The notes: generated from the sequence alone by a model not told the origin. Numbered from the stretch's first letter, positions 25,366-35,144 are shown. The stretch is DNA of 52,772 nt from Acetobacter senegalensis (GCF_001580995.1 NZ_LHZU01000123.1:1-52772); one strand, 5' to 3'. Numbers and translations are program-made.

Positions 25366-26348
25366 GACCGCCGCGTCCCGTCGGTGCGGACGATACGCAC
25401 GATCTGCTGGTGCTTGGCGCCAAGGCGCAGTTCGGCGGCGCCAAACAGGCGATCGACAATCATCCGGTTGCCGCGCACGCGATAGTTCACGAGTTGACCG
25501 TCACCCTGCGGGCCGATCACCCAGAGCGGCGGCATCTCCCCTTGGGCGATGCCGGTCGGAAACTCGATGAAGACCTGCCGCCCGTCGTCGAAGGCCCGCA
25601 ATGGCCGCCATGGCGCCTCGTCGCCCTCGATCCGGTAGCGGAAATTCAGCGCATCGAGATCGACGCCCGTCGCGACCGGAGTGCCAAGGTCGGCATCGCG
25701 ATCCTGGCCGCGCAGGGCGACGATCTGGTCCTGCGGATAGTCCCAGGACACCGAGGCCATATAGGTCCGCTCGTCGGAACACAGTTCCAGATGGTAGGTG
25801 CGCCGGTCGGTATTGATGACCAGGTTGCTGGTGAGGTCCGGTCGGGTCGGCTTGAGCAGGATATGAATGCGTTTCGACGCCCCTGCCCCACTTTCCGTGT
25901 CACCGATGATCCAGCGCACGGTATCGCCGGCGGCGACCGGGCCAGCACCCACCAGTTTTTCGCCGGGTTGCAGCGCGATATCGGTGATCTCGCCGGGGGC
26001 GGCGTAGAGTTGATAGAGCGCACCCTCGGAGAACGGATAGACCTGGATCGCGTTGAGATAGCCGGCCCGCGTCGGCTGGATCCGCGCCGCGCTGTTGGCA
26101 CGCTCGACCCGCTGATGGGGATCCATCGGTTCCGCCGCCGCATGCCGGGACGGAATTGACTTGAGCTGCCCCGGCAGCGGCAAGGGCTCGGGGAGTGCCA
26201 CCACCTGCACCGGCTTGGGCGGCTCCGGGGTGAGAACTGCCTGGCGGGGCGTATCGTCGTACCGGATGGCAGGCGGCTTCCATGAGGAGCAGGCCGCCAG
26301 CGGCGCCAGCAGGATCATGAACGGCGCGATTGTGTTGAGGGTGCGCAT
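25362..26348 (-). CDS. trbG: TrbG, VirB9-like core-complex lipoprotein
   Basis: 328 aa from the ATG at 26348, which shares one base with the trbF stop (TGATG). A lipoprotein signal ends LLAPLAAC. After a proline-rich linker come AIQVYPFSEGALYQLYAAPGEITDIALQPGEKL and the C-terminal beta domain with FRYRIEGDEAPWRPLRAFDDGRQVFIEF, typical of VirB9/TrbG. It forms the outer membrane core with TrbI. Confidence 0.95.
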   Translation of the reverse strand: MRTLNTIAPFMILLAPLAACSSWKPPAIRYDDTPRQAVLTPEPPKPVQVVALPEPLPLPGQLKSIPSRHAAAEPMDPHQRVERANSAARIQPTRAGYLNAIQVYPFSEGALYQLYAAPGEITDIALQPGEKLVGAGPVAAGDTVRWIIGDTESGAGASKRIHILLKPTRPDLTSNLVINTDRRTYHLELCSDERTYMASVSWDYPQDQIVALRGQDRDADLGTPVATGVDLDALNFRYRIEGDEAPWRPLRAFDDGRQVFIEFPTGIAQGEMPPLWVIGPQGDGQLVNYRVRGNRMIVDRLFGAAELRLGAKHQQIVRIVRTDGTRRS

Positions 26349-27028
26349 CAGCCGAGTTCCCTGGACCAGTTGAGGGCGTGGATGTAGATGCCGAGCGGGT
26401 TCTTGCGCAGCCGCTCGGCATCGGTCGGGGTGGTGACGACGATGGTGAGGATCGCGCTCCAGCGCTCGGTGGTGGCCAGCGCGCCGTCGACATAGCGGCG
26501 CTCGATCCACTCCACCCGGAAGCTGTCGTCGGAGGCGCGGATGACGCTGGCGATCTCGATCGCAACCTGCATCCTGCCGATCCGGCTGAACGGATCGTTG
26601 GTGCGGGCATAATCATTCAGGGCCAGCGCGCCGCGATCGGTGACGTAGTTATAGGCATCGAGCCAGTTCTGCCGCAGCACCACCGGATCGGCCGGGATGC
26701 CGCGCACCTCGGAAATGAAGCGTGCGAGATACCAGGCGATCTGCGGATCGGTCGGCCGATAGGCGGCCGTCGCCGGCCCCACGGCCTGCGCCTGCCCGAG
26801 ATGGTCGATCTGCACCACCCACGGCGTGATGGTACCTCGCGCCGACTGCCAGACCAGCCCGGCCGCCAGGCCGCCGCTCAAAGCGAGGCAACCGAAGAAG
26901 GCCAATCGCCAGTTGCGGGCCTGGACACGGGCCGAGCCGATACGGTCGTCCCAGATTTGTGCGGCCTTGTGATAGGGCGTCTCGGGTTCTGGTGTTTTGC
27001 CGAACCTTATGGTGGGGCGGCGGAACAT
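26348..27028 (-). CDS. trbF: TrbF, VirB8-like inner membrane protein
   Basis: 226 aa. PYHKAAQIWDDRIGSARVQARNWR precedes one membrane segment (LAFFGCLALSGGLAAGLVWQ) and the periplasmic VirB8 fold (ITPWVVQIDHLGQ, WYLARFISEVRGIPADPVVLRQNWLDAYNYVT, RNPLGIYI-like end KNPLGIYIHALNWSREL). It is the assembly scaffold of the secretion channel. Two bases separate it from trbL. Confidence 0.95.
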   Translation of the reverse strand: MFRRPTIRFGKTPEPETPYHKAAQIWDDRIGSARVQARNWRLAFFGCLALSGGLAAGLVWQSARGTITPWVVQIDHLGQAQAVGPATAAYRPTDPQIAWYLARFISEVRGIPADPVVLRQNWLDAYNYVTDRGALALNDYARTNDPFSRIGRMQVAIEIASVIRASDDSFRVEWIERRYVDGALATTERWSAILTIVVTTPTDAERLRKNPLGIYIHALNWSRELG

Positions 27029-27030
27029 GG

Positions 27031-28290
27031 TTATTCTCCCTCCGAGAGATCGACATCGTGGCCGCCACTGGGCCGATCGCCGCCCTTGATCGCCTGCGCG
27101 GCGGCGTCAGCCCCGCCCCTGATCCGGTTGTTGCGCTGCATCCGGCTCGCCCAGGCTGGCGGCTTGCCGGGCGCCCCTGCTCCACCGCCAGCACCCGAAG
27201 CGGTCGCACCACCCGCGCCGCCGGTCGCTGCGGCCCCGCCGGCCTGATAGCTGGTGCGGACACTGGCCGCCGCCCTGCGCAACGGACTGGCGGCGGCAGA
27301 CAATCCAGTCTTGGCGACACCGGCCGCGCCGCCAGCCCGATAGGCGGCGGTGGCCCCGCCCGCGACAAAAGCGCCGCCACGCACGGCTGCCGCCGCAGCC
27401 CCCACGGCCAGTCTGGCCCCGGACGCGGCAGCGACGCCGGTGCCAACCACACCGGCGGCCGTGGCGACAGCGGATCCCGCACCCAGTTGGGGACCACCGG
27501 CGATCAGCCCGTTGGCCAATGCCGGGCCGAACACGGTCAGCCCCAGCAACGTCAGGGAGGCGAGGATCAGGGTCAGCGCGTCATTGATGGTCGGCGGGTT
27601 GTTGAAACCGCTGGTGAACTGGTCGAACACCGTCGACCCGATACCAACGATGACGGCGAGCATCAGCACCTTGATCCCGGACGACACCACATTGCCCAGC
27701 ACCTTCTCCGCAAGGAAAGAGGTACGACCGAACAGCCCGAAGGGCACCAGCACGAACCCTGCCAGGGTGGTCAGCTTGAACTCGATCAGCGCCACAAAGA
27801 GCTGGATCGCCATGACGAAGAAGCTGATGACCACGATCAGCCAGGCGATCAGCAACACGGCGATCTGGATAGCGTTGTTAAAGATGGCGACGAAGCCGAC
27901 CAGCGAGGAGATCGAGGTCAGGATCGGCCTGCCGGCGTCTATGCCGACCTGCGCCAGCCGCCCCGGCTGGAGCAACTGTGCCTGGGTGAGATGCCCGCCC
28001 CCAGCCTCGATCCCGAGGCCTGCGAAGGATTCATAGATGATCCGTGCCAGCCCGTTGAAATTGCCGATGATGAAAGCAAACAGGCCGATGAACAGGGTCT
28101 TGCGGATCAGCCGCGCCAGCACGTCTTCATCCGGCGCCAGCGCCCAGAACAGCCCGGCCAAGGTGATGTCGATTGTGATCAGGGTCGCAGCGAGCCAGTG
28201 GACGTCGCCCTGCACCAGACCGAACCCGGAATCGATATACTGGGTGAAAATGGCAAGGAAATTGTCGATGACGCCGGTGCCCTGCTGCAT
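27031..28290 (-). CDS. trbL: TrbL, VirB6-like polytopic membrane protein
   Basis: 419 aa. The first 270 residues hold six or more membrane helices (TLITIDITLAGLFWALAP, LFIGLFAFIIGNFNGLA, AWLIVVISFFVMAIQLFVALIEFKLTTLAGFVLVPFGLFGRT), the last being the TrbL/VirB6 signature region. The C-terminal 150 residues are Ala/Gly-rich and of low complexity. It forms part of the inner membrane channel. The 419-aa length is normal for the family. Confidence 0.94.
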   Translation of the reverse strand: MQQGTGVIDNFLAIFTQYIDSGFGLVQGDVHWLAATLITIDITLAGLFWALAPDEDVLARLIRKTLFIGLFAFIIGNFNGLARIIYESFAGLGIEAGGGHLTQAQLLQPGRLAQVGIDAGRPILTSISSLVGFVAIFNNAIQIAVLLIAWLIVVISFFVMAIQLFVALIEFKLTTLAGFVLVPFGLFGRTSFLAEKVLGNVVSSGIKVLMLAVIVGIGSTVFDQFTSGFNNPPTINDALTLILASLTLLGLTVFGPALANGLIAGGPQLGAGSAVATAAGVVGTGVAAASGARLAVGAAAAAVRGGAFVAGGATAAYRAGGAAGVAKTGLSAAASPLRRAAASVRTSYQAGGAAATGGAGGATASGAGGGAGAPGKPPAWASRMQRNNRIRGGADAAAQAIKGGDRPSGGHDVDLSEGE

Positions 28291-28294
28291 GGTA

Positions 28295-28567
28295 TCACCG
28301 TGCGGTTTCGGGTGCGAAGAAGCGCTTACGGTTCTCGGCCCAGATCGCTTCGCAGGTCGGATCGCGGTCAGCCTTCATGCCGAGGGCCTGGCAGCGCACC
28401 AGACCGGCGGCCAACCGGTCACGCGATCCCGGCGGCCCGAGATCGGGCACGCCGACGTTATGGGAGACGTGCCGAAGGTGGAGGCTGGCGGCGATCAGGA
28501 TCAGCACGACAAACCCGACGGCCACGAGCCGGAAGATGATCGGCGGGGAGAGACGTAACCCGCGCAT
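28295..28567 (-). CDS. trbK: TrbK-like small membrane protein (alternate TrbK family)
   Basis: 90 aa. One N-terminal membrane segment (IIFRLVAVGFVVLILIAASLHL) and the conserved end RCQALGMKADRDPTCEAIWAENRKRFF, which marks the TrbK-alt family encoded between trbJ and trbL in these operons. It is thought to serve in entry exclusion by position; no experimental support can be cited from here. Its start overlaps the trbJ stop by one base. Confidence 0.85.
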   Translation of the reverse strand: MRGLRLSPPIIFRLVAVGFVVLILIAASLHLRHVSHNVGVPDLGPPGSRDRLAAGLVRCQALGMKADRDPTCEAIWAENRKRFFAPETAR

Positions 28568-29313
28568 CAGTGGAACATCTGCGCGGAGCCAGGCGTGTAG
28601 CCGGTCCCGTAATTGAGGAAATTCGCCAGTTGCGCCCTGCCTTGCTCCTCGCTTTCCACCTGACGCGCGCCGTCCAGTGCCTGGGCGCGGCCCATCGCCG
28701 TGACAACAGCGGTGAGGTCAGCAAGCTGGCGCGTCTGCAGCGCGGCAAGCTGGTTGCCCGATTGCGCGGCCTGCAGGGCGCCGGTCGCGGACTGGCTGGA
28801 CGTGACCAGACTGTCGATCTGGCTGCGCGTGGCATCAAGATTCTGCACCGCGCCGGTCTGCACACGCAGCCCGTCCTGATAGCCGCCTCGGGCGTTCTGC
28901 CATCGTGTCTGCGCATCGGCCGTCATCTGCGCCGCTGAGGTCGGACTACCCAGCGCTTGGGGATAGGTCTGGGTGAAGGCCTGATTGATGCTGCTCAGAT
29001 TATAGGAAAGCCCCTGGGCCTGACCGACGATCTGCTCCGTCTGCTGGATTGATTGCTCCAGCGGCGCCAGCACCGAGAGCGGCAGGTTGGCGAGGTTGCG
29101 GGCCTGGTTCTCCAGCATGGTTGCTTCGTTGAGCAGGCTCTGCGCCTGCTGGTTGACCTGCTGCAATTCCCGGGCGGCGGTGAGAACATTCTGCACATGA
29201 TTGGCTGCGTCATAGACCGCCCATTGCGCATGGGCCGGTGCGCTTAGGGCAAGCGGTAGCACCAGGACAGCGCCGAACACGAAAACTGATTTCATTGTCG
29301 GTATGTTTTTCAT
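28567..29313 (-). CDS. trbJ: TrbJ, VirB5-like pilus-tip protein
   Basis: 248 aa from the ATG at 29313 (TAATG overlap with trbE); ATG at 29295 is an alternative. A Sec signal peptide (VFVFGAVLVLPLALSAPAHA) is followed by a helical, Gln-rich body (HVQNVLTAARELQQVNQQAQSLLNEATMLENQARNL), as in VirB5/TrbJ proteins. It is exported and helps mating contact. Confidence 0.93.
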   Translation of the reverse strand: MKNIPTMKSVFVFGAVLVLPLALSAPAHAQWAVYDAANHVQNVLTAARELQQVNQQAQSLLNEATMLENQARNLANLPLSVLAPLEQSIQQTEQIVGQAQGLSYNLSSINQAFTQTYPQALGSPTSAAQMTADAQTRWQNARGGYQDGLRVQTGAVQNLDATRSQIDSLVTSSQSATGALQAAQSGNQLAALQTRQLADLTAVVTAMGRAQALDGARQVESEEQGRAQLANFLNYGTGYTPGSAQMFH

Positions 29314-31736
29314 TAACCTTCTCCCGAACTGAGCATCTCCACCGCCCATTCGACACCCTTGTGTGCCAGCCAGGCAGCCGCAAACCCGTCGCGCCCATGC
29401 CGGGCGAAGATCCGGTCGATGGCGGCCTGGTCGTCGGGCGAAGATGCGGCGGTGAGGGCCAGGGCCACTTCGGACAGGCCGAGGTCGAACAGCCGGTTGC
29501 CCCGCCGGGACTGGCAGTAATAGTCACGCTTGGGCGTCGCCCGGCTGAGGATCTCGATCTGGCGGTCGTTCAGACCGAAACGGCGATAGATCGCGGTGAT
29601 CTGCGGCTCCAGCGCCCGGTCGTTGGGCAGGAACACCCGTGTCGGGCAGCTTTCGATCAGCGCCGGCGCGATGGGGCTGGCGTCGATATCGGCCAGCGAC
29701 TGGGTGGCAAAGATGACGGAGGCGTTCTTCTTGCGCAGCGTCTTCAGCCATTCCCGCAACTGTCCGGCGAAGGCGCGGTCATCCAGCGCCAACCAGCCCT
29801 CGTCGATGATCAGCAGCGTCGGGCTGCCATCGAACCGGTCCTCTATGCGATGAAACAGATAGGACAACACGGCGGACGCGGCACCCGAGCCGATCAGCCC
29901 CTCGATCTCGAAGGCCTGGATATCGGCGACGCCCAGTCGCTCATGCTCGGCGTCGAGCAGGCTGCCCCACGACCCGCCGACACAATAAGGTTGCAATGCC
30001 TGCTTCAAGGCCAGCGACTGGAGCAGCGCCGACAGGCCAGTGATGGTGCGTTCCGCAACCGGGGCCGAGGCCAGCGAGGTCAGTGCCGACCACAGATGCT
30101 CCTTGAGATCGGGCGCGACAGTGATCCCCTCGCGCTCCAGCAGGGTCGCGACCCATTCCGCCGCCCAGGCCCGTTCGCCTGGCTCGTCGATGCGCGCCAG
30201 TGGCTGCAACGCGACGGGATCGTTCACGTCCTGCGCCAGCGCGCCACCGAGATCGTGCCAGTCGCCCCCCATCGCAAGCGTGGCCGCGCGGATCGAGCCA
30301 CCGAAATCGAAGGCGAAAATCCGAGCACCGGCATAGCGGCGGAACTGCATCGCCATGAAGGCCAGCAGCACCGACTTGCCGGCACCCGTCGGCCCGGCGA
30401 TCAACGTGTGGCCAACATCACCGACGTGGAGTGCGAAGCGGAACGGGGTCGAGCCTTCGGTGCGGGCATAGAACAGCGGCGGAGCATCGAAATGCCCGTC
30501 CCGCTCCGGCCCCGCCCACACTGCGGAGAGCGGGATCATATGGGCGAGGTTCAGGGTCGAGACGCAGGGCTGGCGGACATTGGCGTAGACATGGCCCGGC
30601 AGACTGCCGAACCAGGCCTCTATGGCGTTCACCGTCTCACACATGCAGGTGAAGTCGCGGCCCTGGATCGTCTTCTCCACCAGACGCAGCCGATCGGCCG
30701 CCATCACGGGATCCTCGTCCCACACCGTGACGGTGGCGGTGACGTAGGCCTGCCCGACCTGGTCGGTGCCGAGTTCCTGCAAGGCGGCATCGGCGTCGGC
30801 GGCCTTGTTGGCGGCGTCGGAATCCAGCAGCACCGAGGCCTCGTTGGTCATCACCTCCTTGAGGATGGCCATGATCGATTTGCGCTTGGCGAACCATTGC
30901 CGACGGATCCGGCCCAGCGCTTTTGTTGCATCGGTGCGATCAAGGCAGATCGCGCGCGTCGACCAGCGATAGGGAAAGGCCAGCCGATTCAGCTCGTCCA
31001 GCAGCCCCGGCCAGGTCTGGGTGGGGAAACCGGTGATGGTGAGCGTGCGCAGATGCGCATCGCCCAATCGGGGCTCCAGCCCGCCAGTCAGTTCCTCGTC
31101 GACCAGGACGGCATCGAGGTGCATCGGGATTTCCGGCACCCGGACCCTCTGCATCCGCGTGGAGATGCAGGAATGGAGATAAGTCAGGGTTTCGCTGTCA
31201 TCGAGCCAATCGGCTTCCGACATGAAACCATCAAGCAGGGCCAGCACCCGGTCGGTCTGGTCGATGAAGCCTGCGACCACCGCCCGCCAACCGGAGCCGC
31301 CACGGGCACGGTTCTCGTAGAGCCAGGCCTCCGCGCGGGCGGCATCGTCCGCCGGCGGTAGCCAGACCAGTGTCAGGAAATAGCAGCTCTCGTAATGCGC
31401 GCCCTCTTCCTCGAACTGTGCCCGGCGCTCGGCGTCGACCAGTTCGGAGGCCGGATCGGGGAACGGGCCGGACGGATAGCCCCGCGCAGGGCGGCGTTGC
31501 GCCTCGACGAAAATAGCCCAGCCGGAACCGAGACGGCGCAGCGCGTTGTTGAGCCGCGAGGTGATGGCGACCAGTTCGGACGCCGTCGAGGAGTCCAGGT
31601 CGGGACCGCGAAACTGCGCCGTGCGCTGGAAGGCGCCATCCTTGTTCAGCACCACGCCCCTGGCGACCAGCGCCGCCCAGGGCAGGAAATCGGCGAGGCG
31701 GTCGCGGCGATGGCGGTATTCGGCGAGGTTCATCAT
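29313..31736 (-). CDS. trbE: TrbE, VirB4-like ATPase
   Basis: 807 aa. The CagE/VirB4 N-terminal domain is followed near residue 445 by Walker A GPTGAGKSVLLAFMA and later by Walker B LLIIDEGWLALDD and VIFATQSLADID. It energises pilus assembly and transfer at the inner membrane. The length is typical. A long open frame on the opposite strand here is only a shadow of this gene. Confidence 0.96.
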   Translation of the reverse strand: MMNLAEYRHRRDRLADFLPWAALVARGVVLNKDGAFQRTAQFRGPDLDSSTASELVAITSRLNNALRRLGSGWAIFVEAQRRPARGYPSGPFPDPASELVDAERRAQFEEEGAHYESCYFLTLVWLPPADDAARAEAWLYENRARGGSGWRAVVAGFIDQTDRVLALLDGFMSEADWLDDSETLTYLHSCISTRMQRVRVPEIPMHLDAVLVDEELTGGLEPRLGDAHLRTLTITGFPTQTWPGLLDELNRLAFPYRWSTRAICLDRTDATKALGRIRRQWFAKRKSIMAILKEVMTNEASVLLDSDAANKAADADAALQELGTDQVGQAYVTATVTVWDEDPVMAADRLRLVEKTIQGRDFTCMCETVNAIEAWFGSLPGHVYANVRQPCVSTLNLAHMIPLSAVWAGPERDGHFDAPPLFYARTEGSTPFRFALHVGDVGHTLIAGPTGAGKSVLLAFMAMQFRRYAGARIFAFDFGGSIRAATLAMGGDWHDLGGALAQDVNDPVALQPLARIDEPGERAWAAEWVATLLEREGITVAPDLKEHLWSALTSLASAPVAERTITGLSALLQSLALKQALQPYCVGGSWGSLLDAEHERLGVADIQAFEIEGLIGSGAASAVLSYLFHRIEDRFDGSPTLLIIDEGWLALDDRAFAGQLREWLKTLRKKNASVIFATQSLADIDASPIAPALIESCPTRVFLPNDRALEPQITAIYRRFGLNDRQIEILSRATPKRDYYCQSRRGNRLFDLGLSEVALALTAASSPDDQAAIDRIFARHGRDGFAAAWLAHKGVEWAVEMLSSGEG

Positions 31737-31743
31737 GGCGCCC

Positions 31744-32010
31744 TCACCCGACCAGATGGGTAGGATAGCGCAGATGCCGACGCACCACGTCGACGAAGGC
31801 GGGATCGCGCTTCGCGGCCCAGACGGCGGCGAGGTGACCGATCAGCCAGAAGAGCCCACCCGCAATCCATAGCCGCAGGCCGAGCCCGATTGCCGCCGCC
31901 AGCGTGCCGTTGACGATCGCCACCGTGCGCGGCGCCCCGCCGAGCAGGATCGGCTCGATCAGCGCGCGATGCACCGGGGCGGTGAAGCCGGAAATGCTGT
32001 CCGGCTCCAT
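31744..32010 (-). CDS. trbD: TrbD, VirB3-like membrane protein
   Basis: 88 aa from the ATG at 32010, which overlaps the trbC stop by one base (TGATG). GFTAPVHRALIEPILLGGAPRTVAIVNGTLAAAIGLGLRLWIAG is the VirB3/TrbD pattern, with two membrane segments. The frame is open further upstream, but those residues are trbC read in another phase. It works with TrbE. Confidence 0.93.
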   Translation of the reverse strand: MEPDSISGFTAPVHRALIEPILLGGAPRTVAIVNGTLAAAIGLGLRLWIAGGLFWLIGHLAAVWAAKRDPAFVDVVRRHLRYPTHLVG

Positions 32011-32336
32011 CAGATCAGCGCCCCACCCGAGAAGGAGAAGAAGGACAGGAAAAAGCTGGAGGCGGCGAAAGCGATCGACAGACCGAAGACGATCTGGATC
32101 AGGCGACGAAAGCCGCCCGAGGTTTCGCCGAAAGCCAGGGTCAGACCGGTCACGGTGATGATGATCACCGAGATGATCTTGGCCACCGGCCCCTGCACAC
32201 TTTCCAGGATCTGGTTGAGCGGCTCCTCCCACGGCATGCTCGAACCGGCGGCATAGGCCGGGGCCGACAGCAGGGCGAGCGAGAGGATTGCGCCGGCCAC
32301 GGCAAAGCGGCGACGCACGGCGATCATGCGGGTCAT
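32010..32336 (-). CDS. trbC: TrbC, VirB2-like pilin
   Basis: 108 aa from the ATG at 32336 (ATGA overlap with trbB). A signal peptide (FAVAGAILSLALLSAPAYA) is followed by a mature pilin with two hydrophobic helices (VAKIISVIIITVTGLTLAF and LIQIVFGLSIAFAASSFFLSFF). It is the major subunit of the conjugative pilus. Confidence 0.93.
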   Translation of the reverse strand: MTRMIAVRRRFAVAGAILSLALLSAPAYAAGSSMPWEEPLNQILESVQGPVAKIISVIIITVTGLTLAFGETSGGFRRLIQIVFGLSIAFAASSFFLSFFSFSGGALI

Positions 32337-33304
32337 GACGGGTCTCCGGCGGATGTGAGGATGTAGTCTCCATCGGGGCTCAGGCCCTGGACGGTGGCGA
32401 GTTCGGCCAGCCGGCGCACGCTGCCGCGCCCGGACAAAACCGCGATGACATCGATGGTCTCGGCGATCAGGGCGTGCGGCACGGTGACGACGGCTTCCTG
32501 GATCAGCTGCTCCAGCCGGCGCAGAGCACCGATCGCCGAACCGGCATGCAGGGTGCCGACGCCGCCGGGATGGCCGGTGCCCCAGGCCTTGAGCAAGTCG
32601 AGCGCCTCGGCGCCACGTACCTCGCCGATGGGAATCCGGTCGGGGCGCAGGCGCAGCGAGGAACGCACCAGATCGGAAAGCGAGGCCGCGCCGTCTTTCG
32701 TGCGCAGCGCGACCAGATTGGGGGCCGCGCATTGCAGTTCGCGGGTATCCTCGATCAGCACCACCCGGTCGCCGGTCTGGGCGATCTCAGCCAGCAGGGC
32801 GTTGACCAGCGTGGTCTTGCCGGTGGAGGTGCCACCAGCGACCAGGATGTTCTGCCGCTCCGCGACGGCGCGGCGCAGAAATTCGGCCTGTGTGGCGGTC
32901 ATGATACCGGCGGCCACATAATCGTCGAGCGAGAACACCGCGACCGCCGGCCGCCGGATGGCAAAGCAGGGTGCTGCCACCACCGGGGGCACCAGCCCCT
33001 CGAACCGCTCCCCGCTTCCCGGCAGTTCGGCAGAAACGCGCGGGCGGCCGGGATGCACCTCGACGCCGACATGATGGGCAACCAGGCGGACAATCCGCTC
33101 GGCGTCGGTAGGTGCGATCCGGGTGCCGGTGTCCTCCATGCCGCCAGCCAACCGGTCGATCCACAGCCGACCGTCGGGATTGAGCATCACCTCGACGATC
33201 GATGGATCATCGAGGTGACCTGCAATCGCTGGCCCAAGGGCGGTGCGCAGCATGCGCGTGCCTCGGGCGACGGCTTCGGAGCGGAAGGGAGCGATAGACA
33301 CCAA
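32333..33304 (-). CDS. trbB: TrbB, VirB11-like ATPase
   Basis: 323 aa if the TTG at 33304 is used; GTG 33301 or ATG 33253 ([10 protein letters not shown]) are alternatives. [17 protein letters not shown] opens the N-terminal domain; Walker A is [17 protein letters not shown], the Asp box is [12 protein letters not shown], and [31 protein letters not shown] contains Walker B and the His box. It is the hexameric traffic ATPase and the first gene of the trb operon. The promoter must lie in 33305-33514, a gap that it shares with the divergent HU gene. Confidence 0.95.
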   Translation of the reverse strand: MVSIAPFRSEAVARGTRMLRTALGPAIAGHLDDPSIVEVMLNPDGRLWIDRLAGGMEDTGTRIAPTDAERIVRLVAHHVGVEVHPGRPRVSAELPGSGERFEGLVPPVVAAPCFAIRRPAVAVFSLDDYVAAGIMTATQAEFLRRAVAERQNILVAGGTSTGKTTLVNALLAEIAQTGDRVVLIEDTRELQCAAPNLVALRTKDGAASLSDLVRSSLRLRPDRIPIGEVRGAEALDLLKAWGTGHPGGVGTLHAGSAIGALRRLEQLIQEAVVTVPHALIAETIDVIAVLSGRGSVRRLAELATVQGLSPDGDYILTSAGDPS

Positions 33305-33514
33305 GAACCCCGCGATTGGCCTCCCGTGAGAGGCAATTGATCAACGGGGTCGATTAGAAAGAGGCATGAACACAGAAGCGCAACAAGTCTCTTGGCTCGT
33401 AGGGCGCTGGGATAGAAGAACTTGCATAGGGGTATGTTGCCGTTTGGGCGGTGACGGGGCGACAGGGCGCTGCTACCGTTTTCTGGAATCGACCACGACA
33501 CGGATCCGCCCCGC

Positions 33515-33784
33515 ATGAGCAAAGCCTTCATTGCCGCCGTTCTTCAGGACTCGCTGGACTGCACCGGCGTTGCCGCCACCAAGGCGGCCGATGACCTGGT
33601 GGGGGCCATTGTCGCCGAACTGAAGCAGGGGGGCGGGTTCACGCTGCCGTCGTTCGGGACGTTCACCGTCCACAAGACCAAGGCCCGCAAGGCGCTCAAT
33701 CCCCGCACCGGCGAACCGGTGAAGGTCAAGGCCGGCAAGACCGTGCGCTTCAAGGCCAGCCCGGTGCTGAAGAAAGCAGTCTGA
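33515..33784 (+). CDS. HU-family DNA-binding protein
   Basis: 89 aa. AFIAAVLQDSLDCTGVAATKAADDLVGAIVAELKQGG (dimer helices), FTLPSFGTFTVHKTKARKALNPRTGEPVKVKAGKTVRFKAS (beta arm with the conserved RNPxTG-like NPRTGEP). It is a histone-like nucleoid protein. It begins the plus-strand insert (33515-37907) between the trb operon and the traD-like/traG genes. It might serve the element itself or be cargo; its codon use is GC-rich like the ICE and unlike the two genes after it. The 246-base gap after it shows only a small hairpin near 33993-34007. Confidence 0.92.
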   Translation: MSKAFIAAVLQDSLDCTGVAATKAADDLVGAIVAELKQGGGFTLPSFGTFTVHKTKARKALNPRTGEPVKVKAGKTVRFKASPVLKKAV

Positions 33785-34030
33785 TTGGTTTCATTATCCA
33801 ATCGCCGCCAGACGATAATGCTTGGAAATGGGCACCAGGAGGTTGGTGACTTACGTCCTTATCTGGAACACATGAACTTCAAATCCGGTTCGCGCAAAGC
33901 GGACACAAACAAGTCAACCTGCGTCTCTCTGGATCTATCCATCCTAATTACATAATGCCTTAAAAAGATGGTTGATAATCTCATCATACTTCGCAGGCGG
34001 TACCTGCATTTATTTTCAAAAGGAATACAA

Positions 34031-35026
34031 ATGAACGCAGCGCAAGCACGGCAGATTTTACAGGGATTGGATGAAGATGAACCAGCAGTGTTGCCAGTTT
34101 CTGTTCTAAAAAATCTTAATGTGAACGATATTCCAGATGGTTGCGGATTTCAAATCGGTACTATCGAAGATAGAATGCATAAAATAGATTGGAATGGAAC
34201 CATTTACCGACGTGGCCCAAATTTGGTCGGAGAAGCCGACCATACATGGACCCGCAAGTATTGGTATTCTCCGATTGGTCTGGAACAGTATCTTGATCTT
34301 GTCCGTCGAGCCGTAGAGGCACGGCAAAAATCTTGTGGCGACGTTGCGATAACCTATCAAGATGATGATGGGGCATATATCGTGCTACGTTTCGAAATAA
34401 TGACGACCGAAACCAATTTGGGTCTGGCTTACGCAGCTATAGTCAAAGTTAGCCATCAAGTCGAAGAAGCTGCCAATGCTGCGTCGGATGAAATTGGCGA
34501 GCGTATATCAGAAATAGCTTCTCGCCTGTCCGGTTGGGGATCAGAAAATCTAGATACCCTTGTTGATTCTGTAGAAACCGCATCGACAAATCAAGATAAG
34601 GGGCGATCTTTGGAGGAGCTTTGCAGCAGACTATTTGAAACGGTTGATGGCATGTCAGTCACTCAGCGAATACTTACTGAAACGGAAGAAATTGATATTT
34701 CGATTGCAAATGGAAGCGAAGATTCCCGTTTCAAACGAGAAGGAGCAATCATTCTCGCTGAGTGTAAAAACTGGTCTGGAAAATGCGGAAAAAATGAATT
34801 TGTCGTATTTCGGTCTAAAGTTGAAAATCGCAGTCGGAGAGCAACACTAGGTTTTCTAATTTCGTGGAATGGATTCACTGAAACAATTACAAAAGAAATG
34901 CTAAGAGGCAGCCGTGAAGAGATATTAATCGTACCACTTACAGGTAATGACTTACGTGAAGCTGTTCGGAACATGAATTTCTCTCAAATATTGACCAAGG
35001 CATGGGATAAAGCAGTTTCATTATAA
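34031..35026 (+). CDS. Mrr-like PD-(D/E)xK nuclease, candidate defence effector
   Basis: 331 aa from the ATG at 34031, which has AAAAGGA upstream; the frame is open for 21 codons before. The C-terminal part (about 190-290) is a restriction-endonuclease-like domain: GRSLEELCSRLFETVDGMSV, then the catalytic set D222 (EIDIS), E244 and K246 (AECKNW), then FRSKVENRSRRATLGFLISWNGFT. The first 180 residues are not recognised and may sense the target or bind the partner. AT-rich compared with the ICE backbone. The ATPase gene follows 118 bases later on the same strand. Confidence 0.78.
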   Translation: MNAAQARQILQGLDEDEPAVLPVSVLKNLNVNDIPDGCGFQIGTIEDRMHKIDWNGTIYRRGPNLVGEADHTWTRKYWYSPIGLEQYLDLVRRAVEARQKSCGDVAITYQDDDGAYIVLRFEIMTTETNLGLAYAAIVKVSHQVEEAANAASDEIGERISEIASRLSGWGSENLDTLVDSVETASTNQDKGRSLEELCSRLFETVDGMSVTQRILTETEEIDISIANGSEDSRFKREGAIILAECKNWSGKCGKNEFVVFRSKVENRSRRATLGFLISWNGFTETITKEMLRGSREEILIVPLTGNDLREAVRNMNFSQILTKAWDKAVSL

Positions 35027-35048
35027 ATTACTAAATTAATTTAGTAAT
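35027..35048. promoter_or_regulatory. 22-bp perfect palindrome between nuclease and SMC genes
   Basis: Each half reads ATTACTAAATT inwards, giving perfect twofold symmetry over 22 bases starting at the base after the nuclease stop codon. It has only A-T pairs apart from one C-G pair per arm. It may be an operator for the downstream gene or a weak hairpin that reduces read-through. It has no T-run of a normal terminator. Confidence 0.5.
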
Positions 35049-35144
35049 ATTATCCAAAGTTACTAGTCGTTCTCTGATATGTATCATGGAACATAAACGG
35101 ATGGATCCAGCATACTGCCAAATCTTCAGGAAATTAAAGATATT

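Noticed and set aside
29238..31361. Long open frame (707 codons) on the plus strand opposite trbE
   Set aside because: It mirrors the GC-rich third-position pattern of trbE, has low-complexity Gln/Arg/Gly content and no recognisable domain; trbE is certain.
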